From: Catenulispora sp. EB89
Lineage (GTDB): Bacteria > Actinomycetota > Actinomycetes > Streptomycetales > Catenulisporaceae
Assembly: GCF_041261445.1 (NCBI RefSeq)
Contig: NZ_JBGCCU010000004.1
Location: 434,001 to 498,000 of the forward strand
Length of the DNA: 64,000 nucleotides
Direction: 5' to 3'
How positions within the stretch are numbered: the stretch's first letter is position 1; each line of letters starts with the position of its first letter. Shown here piece after piece: positions 34,250 to 42,446 of this stretch. The translations under genes were made by a program, and so were the position numbers. A model generated the notes under the pieces. It ran no database searches, was not told where the DNA came from, and was given only the letters and a program-made list of their open reading frames with translations.

Positions 34250-36643
34250 GTGACGGACGAGACGATCTCCGCGGCGCCCGAGCCGGCGGGGGCGGTGGAT
34301 CTTGCCGACTTCATCGAGCGGCTGCGGACGCTGCGGGCGCACGCCGGCTCGCCGTCGTTCCGGGTGCTCGCCAAGCGCGTCGGGCCGCTGCTGAAGCCGC
34401 CGCAGGAGATCACGCACTCGACGGTCAGCGACGTCTTCGATCCGAGCCGGCGACGGCTGAACCAGGAGCTGGTCGCGGCGATCGTGCAGGCCCTCGGCGT
34501 CCCCGAGGCGCAGGTCCCGCGCTGGCGCGCGGCGTGTGTGGCGGCGCACGCGACCCGGCGCCCGACCGGCACCGCCGGGGTGTTCCGGCAGCTGCCGGCG
34601 GAGCTGGCGACGTTCACCGGCCGACGTGCGGAGCTGGCCGCGGTGATGGGGCTGGTCGGCGCCGCGGACGCCGCTGGAGCTGCTGGAGCTGCTGGCGCCG
34701 CTGGCGCAGCCGCCGATATCAGCGCCGCTGATATCACCCCGCCCCACACCGTCGTGGTCTCCGCGATCGAGGGCATGGCCGGCGTCGGCAAAACCCAGCT
34801 GGTCATCCGCGCCGCCCACGAACTGGTCCGCGCCGGCCGCTTCGCCGACGTCCAGCTCTACGTGAACCTGCGCGGCTTCGACGCCGACGCCGACCCCGCC
34901 GACCCGGCCGACGTCCTCGACTCGTTCCTGCGGCAGCTGGAGGTGCCGGCCCGGCGGATCCCGGCGGACCGGGCCGAGCGCGCCGCGATGTTCCGGGACC
35001 GGATCGCCGGCCGCGACGCGCTGGTGGTGCTGGACAACGCCGCCGACGAGGCCCAGGTCGCCGATCTGATCCCGGCCGATCCGCGGTGCCTGGTGCTGGT
35101 CACCAGCCGGCGGAACCTGGCCGGGCTGGACGGCGCGCGCCTGTTCCGGCTGGACGTCTTCCCGCTGCGCGACGCGCTGGAGCTGCTGGCACGCGTGGTC
35201 GGCGACGAACGGGTCGCGGCCGAACCGGACGCCGCCGAGCAGGTGGTGCGGCTGTGCGGGCTGCTGCCGCTGGCGGTGTCGTTGGCGGCGGCGCGGCTGC
35301 GGTCGCGGCCGGCGTGGAGCCTGGAGCGGCTCGCGGCGTATCTGCGGGACAGCGGGCTGGACGCGGTGCGGGCCGGGAGCAGGGAGCTGCGTCCGGTGTT
35401 CGATCTCTCCTACCGCGACCTCCCGACGGACCCGGCGCGCGCCTTCCGGATGGTGAGCCTGCATCCCGGCCGCGGCTTCACGACCGGCGCGGTGGCGGCG
35501 CTGATGGGGACGTCGGAGGGCGCGGCGCGGGGCGCGCTGGAGATGCTGGTCGACGAGAACCTGGTCGAGCAGCGCACCGCCGACCGCTACGAGCTGCACG
35601 ACTTGCTGCACGCCTACGCCTTGGAGCGTGCCGAGATCGACGAGAGCGCGGCGGAGCGGGACGAGGCGCTGGCGCGGTTGCTGTCGTGGTACCTGCACAC
35701 CGCCGAGAACGTCTCGCGCGCCGTGGAGAAGCGGCGCCTGCTGGAACCGCTGCCGCCGCGCCCGGGCGAGCCGGCGCCGCCCCGGTTCGACTCGGCACCG
35801 GAGGCGATGGCCTGGTACGACGCCGAGCGCGGGAACCTCAGCGCGGTCCTGGCGCTCGCCGCCGACACCGGCCGGCACGAGCTCGCGCTGCGGCTGCCGG
35901 TGACGCTGCTGGGCTGCTACCAGCTGCGCAAGGACTGGACCCACTGGCGGGCCGGCTACGAGAGGGGGCTGGCCAGCGCGCGCGAGATCGGCGACCGGGC
36001 CGGGGAGAACCGCCTGCTGAACGGCCTCGGCCTGGCCCTGTACGACGTGCAGGAGTACGAGAAGGCGGTCGAGGTCTACGAAGCCGGCTTGGCGGTGGCC
36101 GAGGAGCTGGGCGACCTGTCGCAGGTGGCCTCGATCCTGGGCAACATCGCCGGCTGCCACAGCCGCCTCGGCGACTACGCCACCTCCGAACAGATGCACC
36201 TGCGCGGCCTGGAGCTGTTCCGCGAGGTGGGGAACCCGCAGAACCTGGCCTCGTCGCTGACGAACCTGGGCAACATGCTGCAAGAGGCCAAGCGCCTGGA
36301 GGAGGCGCGCACGGCGCAGACGGAGGCGTGGGCGGCGGCGCGCGAGGCCGGCAACCGCCGGTACGAGGCGATCATCCTGTTCAACCTCGCAGAGGTCTGC
36401 ATGGACCTGGGCCGCCTGGCGGAGGCCGAGGAGGACTACCGCCTGTCGGTGGCGGCCGCCCGCGAAGCCGGGGACCGCCCGGTCGAGGCGGAGGCGCTGC
36501 GGTCGCTGGCACGGCCGCTGAGGGCCCTCTCGCGGCCCGCGGAGGCCCGGGAGGTGTTGCGGGAGGCGCTGGCGGTTTTCGAGGCGCTGGGGTCGCCGGA
36601 GGCGGCGGTGACGCGGGAGCGGTTGGCGGAGCTGGGAGGGTAA
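34250..36643 (+). CDS. NB-ARC/TPR regulatory ATPase with N-terminal HTH-like domain
   Basis: A 797-residue STAND-type protein. Residues ~15-100 form a helical region with THSTVSDVFDPSRRRLNQELV, like the XRE-type helix-turn-helix found on actinobacterial NB-ARC proteins. The NTPase follows: Walker A GMAGVGKTQL near 180, Walker B DALVVLDNA near 260, and GLPL-like GLLPLAV. TPR helices fill residues ~560-790 (LNGLGLALYDVQEYEKAVEVYE and similar). Such proteins are signal-responsive switches. An Ala/Gly repeat linker at ~140-155 precedes the NTPase. GTG 34250 has GGAAGGGG upstream. Its targets are unknown. Confidence 0.9.
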   Translation: MTDETISAAPEPAGAVDLADFIERLRTLRAHAGSPSFRVLAKRVGPLLKPPQEITHSTVSDVFDPSRRRLNQELVAAIVQALGVPEAQVPRWRAACVAAHATRRPTGTAGVFRQLPAELATFTGRRAELAAVMGLVGAADAAGAAGAAGAAGAAADISAADITPPHTVVVSAIEGMAGVGKTQLVIRAAHELVRAGRFADVQLYVNLRGFDADADPADPADVLDSFLRQLEVPARRIPADRAERAAMFRDRIAGRDALVVLDNAADEAQVADLIPADPRCLVLVTSRRNLAGLDGARLFRLDVFPLRDALELLARVVGDERVAAEPDAAEQVVRLCGLLPLAVSLAAARLRSRPAWSLERLAAYLRDSGLDAVRAGSRELRPVFDLSYRDLPTDPARAFRMVSLHPGRGFTTGAVAALMGTSEGAARGALEMLVDENLVEQRTADRYELHDLLHAYALERAEIDESAAERDEALARLLSWYLHTAENVSRAVEKRRLLEPLPPRPGEPAPPRFDSAPEAMAWYDAERGNLSAVLALAADTGRHELALRLPVTLLGCYQLRKDWTHWRAGYERGLASAREIGDRAGENRLLNGLGLALYDVQEYEKAVEVYEAGLAVAEELGDLSQVASILGNIAGCHSRLGDYATSEQMHLRGLELFREVGNPQNLASSLTNLGNMLQEAKRLEEARTAQTEAWAAAREAGNRRYEAIILFNLAEVCMDLGRLAEAEEDYRLSVAAAREAGDRPVEAEALRSLARPLRALSRPAEAREVLREALAVFEALGSPEAAVTRERLAELGG

Positions 36644-36739
36644 TCCCCGACGGCGCGGGCGCGAGGCGCCGGTTACCTCCGGATCACGAGCGGCGTAGCT
36701 TGATATCAGAGGTCATATTCACTGCGAACGGGGATATTC

Positions 36740-37099
36740 ATGAATGCCGATCCGCAGCACGAAGGCACCGTCGAGCGGCCCGACCCGGGGGAAGTCACAG
36801 GCGGTGCCGTCGAACGGCCGGCCCCGGGCTACACCGGTGGAGCCGTCGAACGACCCGATCCGGACATGACCGGCGGGGCCGTCAAGCAGCCCGACCCGAG
36901 CGAGATCTCCGGGGCCGTCGAGCAGCCCGATCCGGACGTCACCGGCGGGGCCGTCAAGCAGCCGGACCCGAGCGAGACGTCCGGCGCTGTCAAGCAGCCG
37001 GACCCCGAGGTCACCGGCGGCGCCGTGAAGCAGCCCGACCCGAGCGAGATCTCAGGCGGGGTCTCCCAGCCCGACCCGGGCGGCGTGACCGGCGGCTGA
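36740..37099 (+). CDS. short repeat protein built from GAV-[EK]-[RQ]-PDP units
   Basis: A 119-residue protein made almost entirely of nine tandem units of 11-13 residues with core GAVxQPDP or GAVxRPDP, separated by EV/DM/SEI-TG or SG. No signal peptide, membrane segment or cysteine is present, and it should be disordered and acidic. A GGGGA site precedes the ATG. DNA repeats are similar but not identical, with synonymous changes, which argues for selection at protein level. It lies after an NB-ARC regulator and ends two bases before the convergent MFS gene. It could be a multi-copy peptide precursor or a scaffold; no modifying enzyme is adjacent. Confidence 0.75.
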   Translation: MNADPQHEGTVERPDPGEVTGGAVERPAPGYTGGAVERPDPDMTGGAVKQPDPSEISGAVEQPDPDVTGGAVKQPDPSETSGAVKQPDPEVTGGAVKQPDPSEISGGVSQPDPGGVTGG

Positions 37100-37101
37100 T
37101 C

Positions 37102-38646
37102 TCAGGCCGAAGCCCCGCCGACCCCCGCCGGAGCGTTCCCCGCTCCCCGCTGGTGATCCGGCTCCAGCCCCGGACTGCCGATCGGCAGACACGTCGTGCA
37201 CTGCGGTCCCTCGACCGGGTGCTCCGGGGTCGGCCGGGTCGCCGCGTCGCGGATGCCGAACCACGCGATCGCGCCGCTCACCGCGAACAGCGCCGCCGAC
37301 AGCACCATCGCCTTGCTGAACGCCGGCTCCAGCTTGGCCGGATCCGCGTACCCGTCGCCCTTCAGTCCCACCAGCAGCGGGAACGCCGCCACCGCCAGCG
37401 CCCCGGCCGCGCGCGCCACGGCGTTGTTCACGCCGCTGGCGATACCCGCGCGGTCGGTGGTGGTCGAGTTCAGGACCGTCACGGTCACCGGGACCGCGAC
37501 CATCACCATGCCCAGCGAGAACACCAGCAGCGCCGGCAGGATGTGCGCCCAGTAGTTCGGGTGGTGCCCGGAGGTCGCCAGGAGCAGCGTGCCGATCGCG
37601 GTCAGCACGCCGCCGGCGGTCATCAGGCGGCGCGCGCCGAGCTTCGTGGTCAGGGCGCCGACCCGGGAGGACAGCGTCATCATCACGATCGTGGTCGGCA
37701 GCGACGCCAGCCCCGCCTGGAGCGGCTTGTAGCCGCCGACCACCTGCAGGTACGTGGCGAAGAAGAAGAACAGCGCGCCGAGCGCCCCGTACGCGGTCAG
37801 CGTCAGGGCGTTGGCCGCGCTGAACTCCCGGGAGCTGAACAGCGACAGCGGCATCATCGGGGCCGGCGAGCGCCGTTCCACCAGCACGAAGGCCACCAGC
37901 GCGGCGATCCCGGCCACAGCCGTCACGATCACGCTCGCCGATCCCAGCCCCTTCGCCCCGGCCTCGACCAGCGCGTAGGTGACGCCGGCCAGTCCCAGCG
38001 CGCCGAGGACGGCGCCGGGCAGGTCGAAGTGGCCGGCGACCAGTTCCCTGGACTCCGGCACGTAGCGCAGCGCGATCGCCACCACCGCGACCGCCAGCGG
38101 CAGGTTGATCAGGAAGATCCAGCGCCACGACGCGTACTCGATCAGGTACCCGCCGACCAGCGGGCCGGCCGCGCCGGCGATGCTCGCCAGGCCGGACCAG
38201 GCGCCGACGGCCTTCGCGCGGTCGTCGGGGTGGAAGACGGACTGGATCAGCGCCAGGGCGCCGGGCGTCAGCAGCGCGCTGCCCACGCCCTGGATCGCCC
38301 GGAACGCGATCAGGAAGCCCAGGCTCGGGGCCAGGCCGCAGGCCAGGGAGGCGAGCGCGAACCAGATCACGCCGATCAGGAACACCCGGCGGCGGCCGAA
38401 GCGGTCGCCGAGCGAGCCGCCGACGAGGACGAACGCCGCCAGCGTCAGCGTGTAGCCGGTCACGGTCCACTGCAGCCCGGCCAGCGAGGCGCCGAACTGG
38501 TGGCCGATCCGCGGCAGCGCGATGTTCACGACGGTCCCGTCGAGGAACGCCATCGCCGAGCCCAGGATGGTGGTCGCCAGGACGCCGCGGCCGATCGGCG
38601 TGCCCAGTCGGACGCTGCCCGCTTCGGCGGAGGCAACCGGGGTCAC
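37102..38646 (-). CDS. MFS drug exporter, DHA2 (EmrB/QacA) type
   Basis: A 514-residue membrane transporter with 14 predicted helices, the size of the DHA2 drug:H+ antiporters. Motif C-region features and GGSLGDRFGRRRVFLIG (motif A, residues ~76-92) are clear, and the N-terminus has AMAFLDGTVVNIALP, typical of EmrB/QacA. It would export hydrophobic compounds using the proton gradient. No dedicated regulator is adjacent. The stop lies 2 bp from the convergent repeat-protein stop. Confidence 0.92.
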   Translation of the reverse strand: MTPVASAEAGSVRLGTPIGRGVLATTILGSAMAFLDGTVVNIALPRIGHQFGASLAGLQWTVTGYTLTLAAFVLVGGSLGDRFGRRRVFLIGVIWFALASLACGLAPSLGFLIAFRAIQGVGSALLTPGALALIQSVFHPDDRAKAVGAWSGLASIAGAAGPLVGGYLIEYASWRWIFLINLPLAVAVVAIALRYVPESRELVAGHFDLPGAVLGALGLAGVTYALVEAGAKGLGSASVIVTAVAGIAALVAFVLVERRSPAPMMPLSLFSSREFSAANALTLTAYGALGALFFFFATYLQVVGGYKPLQAGLASLPTTIVMMTLSSRVGALTTKLGARRLMTAGGVLTAIGTLLLATSGHHPNYWAHILPALLVFSLGMVMVAVPVTVTVLNSTTTDRAGIASGVNNAVARAAGALAVAAFPLLVGLKGDGYADPAKLEPAFSKAMVLSAALFAVSGAIAWFGIRDAATRPTPEHPVEGPQCTTCLPIGSPGLEPDHQRGAGNAPAGVGGASA

Positions 38647-38758
38647 GACTCGTTCACCATGCGGACCATCGTGTCACGGGCTGGGGGCGAGCGCATGCCG
38701 TCAGGGGCGCGGGGCTGGCAGGACCATGACACGAGGTGAGCGACGGCGATTCGCGGGG

Positions 38759-38831
38759 CCCAGGCGGCCGGATTCGAACCGGCGTCCTCCGCATCCGTAG
38801 TGCGGCGCGATTTCCTCTGCGCTACGCCTGG
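38759..38831 (-). tRNA. tRNA-Arg (anticodon ACG), atypical scaffold
   Basis: 73 nt on the minus strand. Acceptor CCAGGCG/CGCCTGG, discriminator G, anticodon stem CCGCA/TGCGG around CTACGGA with anticodon ACG, and T arm GCCGG-TTCGAAT-CCGGC. All arms pair. The C1-G72 start and the overall sequence differ from the usual actinobacterial tRNA-Arg(ACG), and it closely resembles the neighbouring tRNA-Trp. No CCA is encoded. Confidence 0.85.
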
Positions 38832-38914
38832 ATTCACCCGCCGCCGCGTGTCAGGAGCATGGCACGAAAGCCCGCGCTCGCGCGACAGCGTTCGGCGACG
38901 CGGTTGGGCGAAGG

Positions 38915-38987
38915 ACCGGGCGGCCGGATTCGAACCGACGTCCTCCGTATTTGGAGTACGGCGTGACTGCCTCTGCACCACACCCGG
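38915..38987 (-). tRNA. tRNA-Trp (anticodon CCA), atypical scaffold
   Basis: 73 nt on the minus strand. Acceptor CCGGGTG/CGCCCGG (one G-T), discriminator T, anticodon stem CCGTA/TACGG around CTCCAAA with anticodon CCA, and T arm GTCGG-TTCGAAT-CCGGC. It is about 78% identical to the tRNA-Arg 83 bp away, including the D loop, variable loop and T arm. The discriminator T and C1-G72 are unlike standard bacterial tRNA-Trp, so charging identity is uncertain. Confidence 0.8.
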
Positions 38988-38998
38988 AAGGGAGCACC

Positions 38999-40204
38999 CT
39001 ACAGCGCCGCCCGATCGGAGACGAGGCCGTCCACCACCGCCAGCCGATACGCGTCGCAGTCCACGCACTCACGGATCAGCTCGGTGTACGGCCCCGGCTC
39101 GATCAGCGGAGCACCGAGGTCGATCGGCGTCCGCGGAAGGCCGGCGCTCCCCAGAGCGCCGTCGGCGGCGTCCAGGATCGGATCCACCGCCCCGGCCAGC
39201 ATCGAGGCACGCACCGGCTCGACCATCCGCGACAACGCGCCGGCGCGCTCCTGCTCCAGTACCCACACCGGCTCCGGCCCGGTGGTGAGAGCCAGCGTCA
39301 CATAAGCGGCCCAGCGGATCGCCGGCTCTGTCAGGCTGCTGTTGACGCGCCGCAGAACCCAGTGCACCAGCACCGGATCGTCAGCCACCAGCAAGGGCTC
39401 CAGCACCGACGCGTCCTTGTTGTGCGTCTTCAACCGGGACACGAAATCGGGCCGGAAGCCGCCGGCCGCATCCGCCAGGCGGACCAGGCCGACTCGCAGC
39501 GCGCGGTCGGCCCCGGGCGTGAAGTACGCATGCTCCAGCACTGCGATGTCATGGCGCTCCCGCAGTACGTGCTCCCGGACTTTCGCGAGCTCGTAGGCCG
39601 GATTCCGGTCGAGCGCGACGCGCATCGCGCGCGTCCCGGAAACCCCGAGCGCGTGGTCGACGAACTCCGGGTGCAGCGGACCGCGGTCCAGCATGCGCGT
39701 CAGGATCCCGCCGGCCGCCTCGTTCGTGGCGCACTCGCCGAGGAACGCCTCCCGCACCCCGGGCGGCGCCATCGCCAACAGCACCGCCGAGGCGTCCACG
39801 CCACGCGGCCAGCGCGAAGCCCGGCCCGACCACGATCCGGGATCGGCGTGCTCAGGATGCACGACGGAGTCGATCAGCTCCGGCACCGAGCCGCGGTGGG
39901 AACCGGCGCGCATCGCCAATGCCAGCCAGGAATCCTCGTCGTCCCCGACCCACCGCTGCACCAACGCCGCGACGACGGCGAGCAGCTGCCGACGCCAGGG
40001 CTCGAAGTCGCTGCGGGTGACACGGAGCCCCTGCGGCTCGCGACCGCTCAGGTAGTCCTGGGTCAAGGAGTCGATCGGCACCAGCAGGCCCAGCAGTTCC
40101 ACCGCCGGGCGGGTGTGCACCACCACGTCGGCGGCGTCCAGCGCGCCGGACATCAGGCCGGTGATCAGCTCGCCGCGCTCACGGAAGTGGGTGCTCGCGT
40201 CCAT
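38999..40204 (-). CDS. uncharacterised helical protein
   Basis: A 401-residue protein I do not recognise. It is Ala/Leu/Arg-rich with many predicted helices (for example FRERGELITGLMSGALDAAD at the N-terminus) and recurring short helix pairs in the middle (DRNPAYELAKVREHVLRERH, then DDPVLVHWVLRRVNSSL), which may be HEAT- or ARM-like repeats. No catalytic motif, signal peptide or transmembrane helix is seen. It lies 11 bp upstream, in transcription order, of the tRNA-Trp gene on the same strand, so its transcript may run into the tRNAs. The long opposite-strand reading frame over it is a shadow. Confidence 0.7.
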   Translation of the reverse strand: MDASTHFRERGELITGLMSGALDAADVVVHTRPAVELLGLLVPIDSLTQDYLSGREPQGLRVTRSDFEPWRRQLLAVVAALVQRWVGDDEDSWLALAMRAGSHRGSVPELIDSVVHPEHADPGSWSGRASRWPRGVDASAVLLAMAPPGVREAFLGECATNEAAGGILTRMLDRGPLHPEFVDHALGVSGTRAMRVALDRNPAYELAKVREHVLRERHDIAVLEHAYFTPGADRALRVGLVRLADAAGGFRPDFVSRLKTHNKDASVLEPLLVADDPVLVHWVLRRVNSSLTEPAIRWAAYVTLALTTGPEPVWVLEQERAGALSRMVEPVRASMLAGAVDPILDAADGALGSAGLPRTPIDLGAPLIEPGPYTELIRECVDCDAYRLAVVDGLVSDRAAL

Positions 40205-40288
40205 GCGCTCATCATGGTCGAACGCGCGTGGGGCCGGCCCGGGAATTCCCGAGCCGGCCCCGCGCCGTGCCGGCCGCGCCGGGGCGCG

Positions 40289-41722
40289 TCAGCCCTCGAT
40301 GTTGCTCATCACGTGCTTGATCCGCGTGTAGTCCTCGAACCCGTACACCGACAGGTCCTTGCCGTACCCGGAGTGCTTGAACCCGCCGTGCGGCATCTCG
40401 GCGACCAGCGGGATGTGCGTGTTGATCCACACGCACCCGAAGTCCAGCGCCTTCGCCGCGCGCATCGCCTTGCCGTGGTCCTTGGTCCACACCGACGAAG
40501 CCAGCGCGTACTCCACACCGTTGGCCCAGCTGAGCGCCTGCTCCTCGCCGGAGAACTTCTGCACGGTGATCACCGGCCCGAAGACCTCGTTCTGGATGAT
40601 CTCGTCGTCCTGCTGCAAGCCGGAGACGACGGTCGGTGCGAAGAAGAAGCCCACGTCCCCGACCCGGGTCCCGCCGGTCTCCACCTTCGCGTGCGCCGGC
40701 AGCCGGTCGATGAAGCCGGTGACGTGGCGCAGCTGGTTGGCGTTGTTCAGCGGGCCGTACAGCACGTCCTCGTCGTCCGGGTTGCCGGTCTTGGTGTTCT
40801 TCGCGGCCTCGGTCAGCTTCTCGACGAAGGCCTCGTACGCCGCGTCCTCGACCAGCACGCGGGTGGCCGCCGTGCAGTCCTGTCCGGCGTTGAAGAACCC
40901 GGCGACCGAGATGCCCTCGACCGCGGCGTCCAGGTCGGCGTCGGCGTAGACGATGACCGGGGCCTTGCCGCCGAGCTCCAGGTGCACGCGCTTGACGTCG
41001 GCGGCGGCGCTCTTGGCCACCTCCATGCCGGCCCGCACCGAGCCGGTGATCGAGGCCATCGCCGGGGTCTTGTGCTCGACCATCGCGCGGCCGGTGTCCC
41101 GGTCGCCGCAGATCACGTTGAACACGCCGGCCGGCAGGATCTCGCCGATGATCTCGGCCATCAGCAGGGAGGACATCGGCGTGGTGTCCGAGGGCTTGAG
41201 CACCACGGTGTTGCCCGCGGCGATGGCCGGCGCGAACTTCCACACCGCCATCATCGCCGGGTAGTTCCAGGGCGCGACCTGCGCGCAGACCCCGACCGGC
41301 TCGCGCCGGATCCAGGAGCTGTGGCCGGCCAGGTACTCGCCCGAGGCGGTGCCCTCCAGCATCCGGGCGGCGCCGGCGAAGAAGCGGATCTGGTCCACCA
41401 TCGGGGGCAGTTCCTCCGAGGCGGTCAGGCCCAGCGGCTTGCCGGTGTTCTGCGACTCCACCGCGACGATCTCGGCGGCGCGCGCCTCGATCGCGTCGGC
41501 CACCTTCAGCAGCAGCCGCTGCCGCTCCGAGGGGGTGGTGTCGCGCCAGGCCGGGAAGGCCTCGGCAGCGGCGCGCATCGCGGCGTCGACGTCGTCGGGC
41601 TCGGAGATCGGCGCGTTCGCGACCACCTGCTCGGTGACCGGGTCGATGATCTGGCTGGTCCGGCCGGACACGGTGTCGACCGGCTTGCCGCCCACGTAGT
41701 TGCGCAGCTGGCGTGGTTCCAC
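40289..41722 (-). CDS. aldehyde dehydrogenase, probable 4-aminobutyraldehyde dehydrogenase
   Basis: A 477-residue NAD(P)-dependent aldehyde dehydrogenase. Catalytic Glu249 is in LELGGKAP and the nucleophile Cys283 in NAGQDCTA; APWNYP and the ITGSV nucleotide segment are present. Similarity to the YdcW/PatD type and the neighbouring AsnC regulator, class III aminotransferase and amine-oxidase-like flavoprotein suggest oxidation of aminobutyraldehyde to GABA in putrescine breakdown. GTG 41722 is chosen for the AGAGGAG nine bases upstream; ATG 41755 lies before that site. It is divergent from the regulator gene. Confidence 0.92.
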   Translation of the reverse strand: MEPRQLRNYVGGKPVDTVSGRTSQIIDPVTEQVVANAPISEPDDVDAAMRAAAEAFPAWRDTTPSERQRLLLKVADAIEARAAEIVAVESQNTGKPLGLTASEELPPMVDQIRFFAGAARMLEGTASGEYLAGHSSWIRREPVGVCAQVAPWNYPAMMAVWKFAPAIAAGNTVVLKPSDTTPMSSLLMAEIIGEILPAGVFNVICGDRDTGRAMVEHKTPAMASITGSVRAGMEVAKSAAADVKRVHLELGGKAPVIVYADADLDAAVEGISVAGFFNAGQDCTAATRVLVEDAAYEAFVEKLTEAAKNTKTGNPDDEDVLYGPLNNANQLRHVTGFIDRLPAHAKVETGGTRVGDVGFFFAPTVVSGLQQDDEIIQNEVFGPVITVQKFSGEEQALSWANGVEYALASSVWTKDHGKAMRAAKALDFGCVWINTHIPLVAEMPHGGFKHSGYGKDLSVYGFEDYTRIKHVMSNIEG

Positions 41723-41800
41723 GGTGTGGTTCTCCTCTGGGATCAGGTGGATCATGGCCGGTCCGGATGAGACCAGCCTACACAGTTGAGTCGACAGTGA

Positions 41801-41846
41801 CGATGGATTCAGTGCTCAAAAACGCCCTCGCGTACGGATTCCATCG
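41801..41846. promoter_or_regulatory. AsnC/Lrp promoter region with inverted CGATGGA
   Basis: CGATGGA (41801-41807) is repeated inverted as TCCATCG (41840-41846) between the divergent dehydrogenase and AsnC-type genes. Further right, TTGCCA-18 bp-CACAAT followed by 7 nt to the GTG forms a plausible leaderless promoter for the regulator. Binding by the regulator is inferred. Confidence 0.4.
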
Positions 41847-41891
41847 AGGAAGCCTTGCCAAGATACCGTTCCCGTTGTCACAATCCCTTTC

Positions 41892-42383
41892 GTGACCGAC
41901 AGGACGAACGACCGGGCCAGCGGCGGCGTGGGCGGCTACCACTTGGACCCGCTGTCCAAGGCCATCATCGAGCAGCTCCAGCAGGACGGTCGGCGCGCCT
42001 ACGCGACGATCGGCCGCGCGGTGGGCCTGAGCGAGGCGGCGGTGCGCCAGCGCGTGCAGAAGCTGATCGACGCCGGCGTGATGCAGATCGTGGCCGTGAC
42101 CGACCCGCTGACCGTGGGCTTCCACCGCCAGGCGATGATCGGCATCCGCGCCGAGGGCGATCTGGAGCCGGTGGCCGACGCGCTGGCGGCGATGGCCGAG
42201 GTGGACTACGTGGTGATGACCGCCGGGTCCTTCGACCTGCTGGTCGAGGTGGTCTGCGCGGACGACGACCACCTCCTGGAGATCATCAACAAGCGGATCC
42301 GTGCTCTCCCGCAGGTCCGGTCGACCGAATCTTTCGTCTACCTGAAGCTTCGCAAGCAAACGTACACCTGGGGCGCTCTGTAA
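41892..42383 (+). CDS. Lrp/AsnC-family regulator
   Basis: A 163-residue Lrp/AsnC protein. Residues ~18-70 are the HTH (LDPLSKAIIEQLQQDGRRAY, ATIGRAVGLSEAAVRQRVQKL), and residues ~80-155 are the RAM ligand-binding domain ending VYLKLRKQTYTW. It senses an amino acid or amine as an oligomer. It stands between the divergent aldehyde dehydrogenase and the downstream aminotransferase, 63 bp before the latter, so it probably controls polyamine or GABA degradation. GTG start follows a TTGCCA/CACAAT promoter with no leader. Confidence 0.93.
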   Translation: MTDRTNDRASGGVGGYHLDPLSKAIIEQLQQDGRRAYATIGRAVGLSEAAVRQRVQKLIDAGVMQIVAVTDPLTVGFHRQAMIGIRAEGDLEPVADALAAMAEVDYVVMTAGSFDLLVEVVCADDDHLLEIINKRIRALPQVRSTESFVYLKLRKQTYTWGAL

Positions 42384-42446
42384 CGGCAAGAACGACGCCC
42401 GCGACAGCCCCGCCCCGAACGATCCACTCCTTGACGCGAGGAAGAT

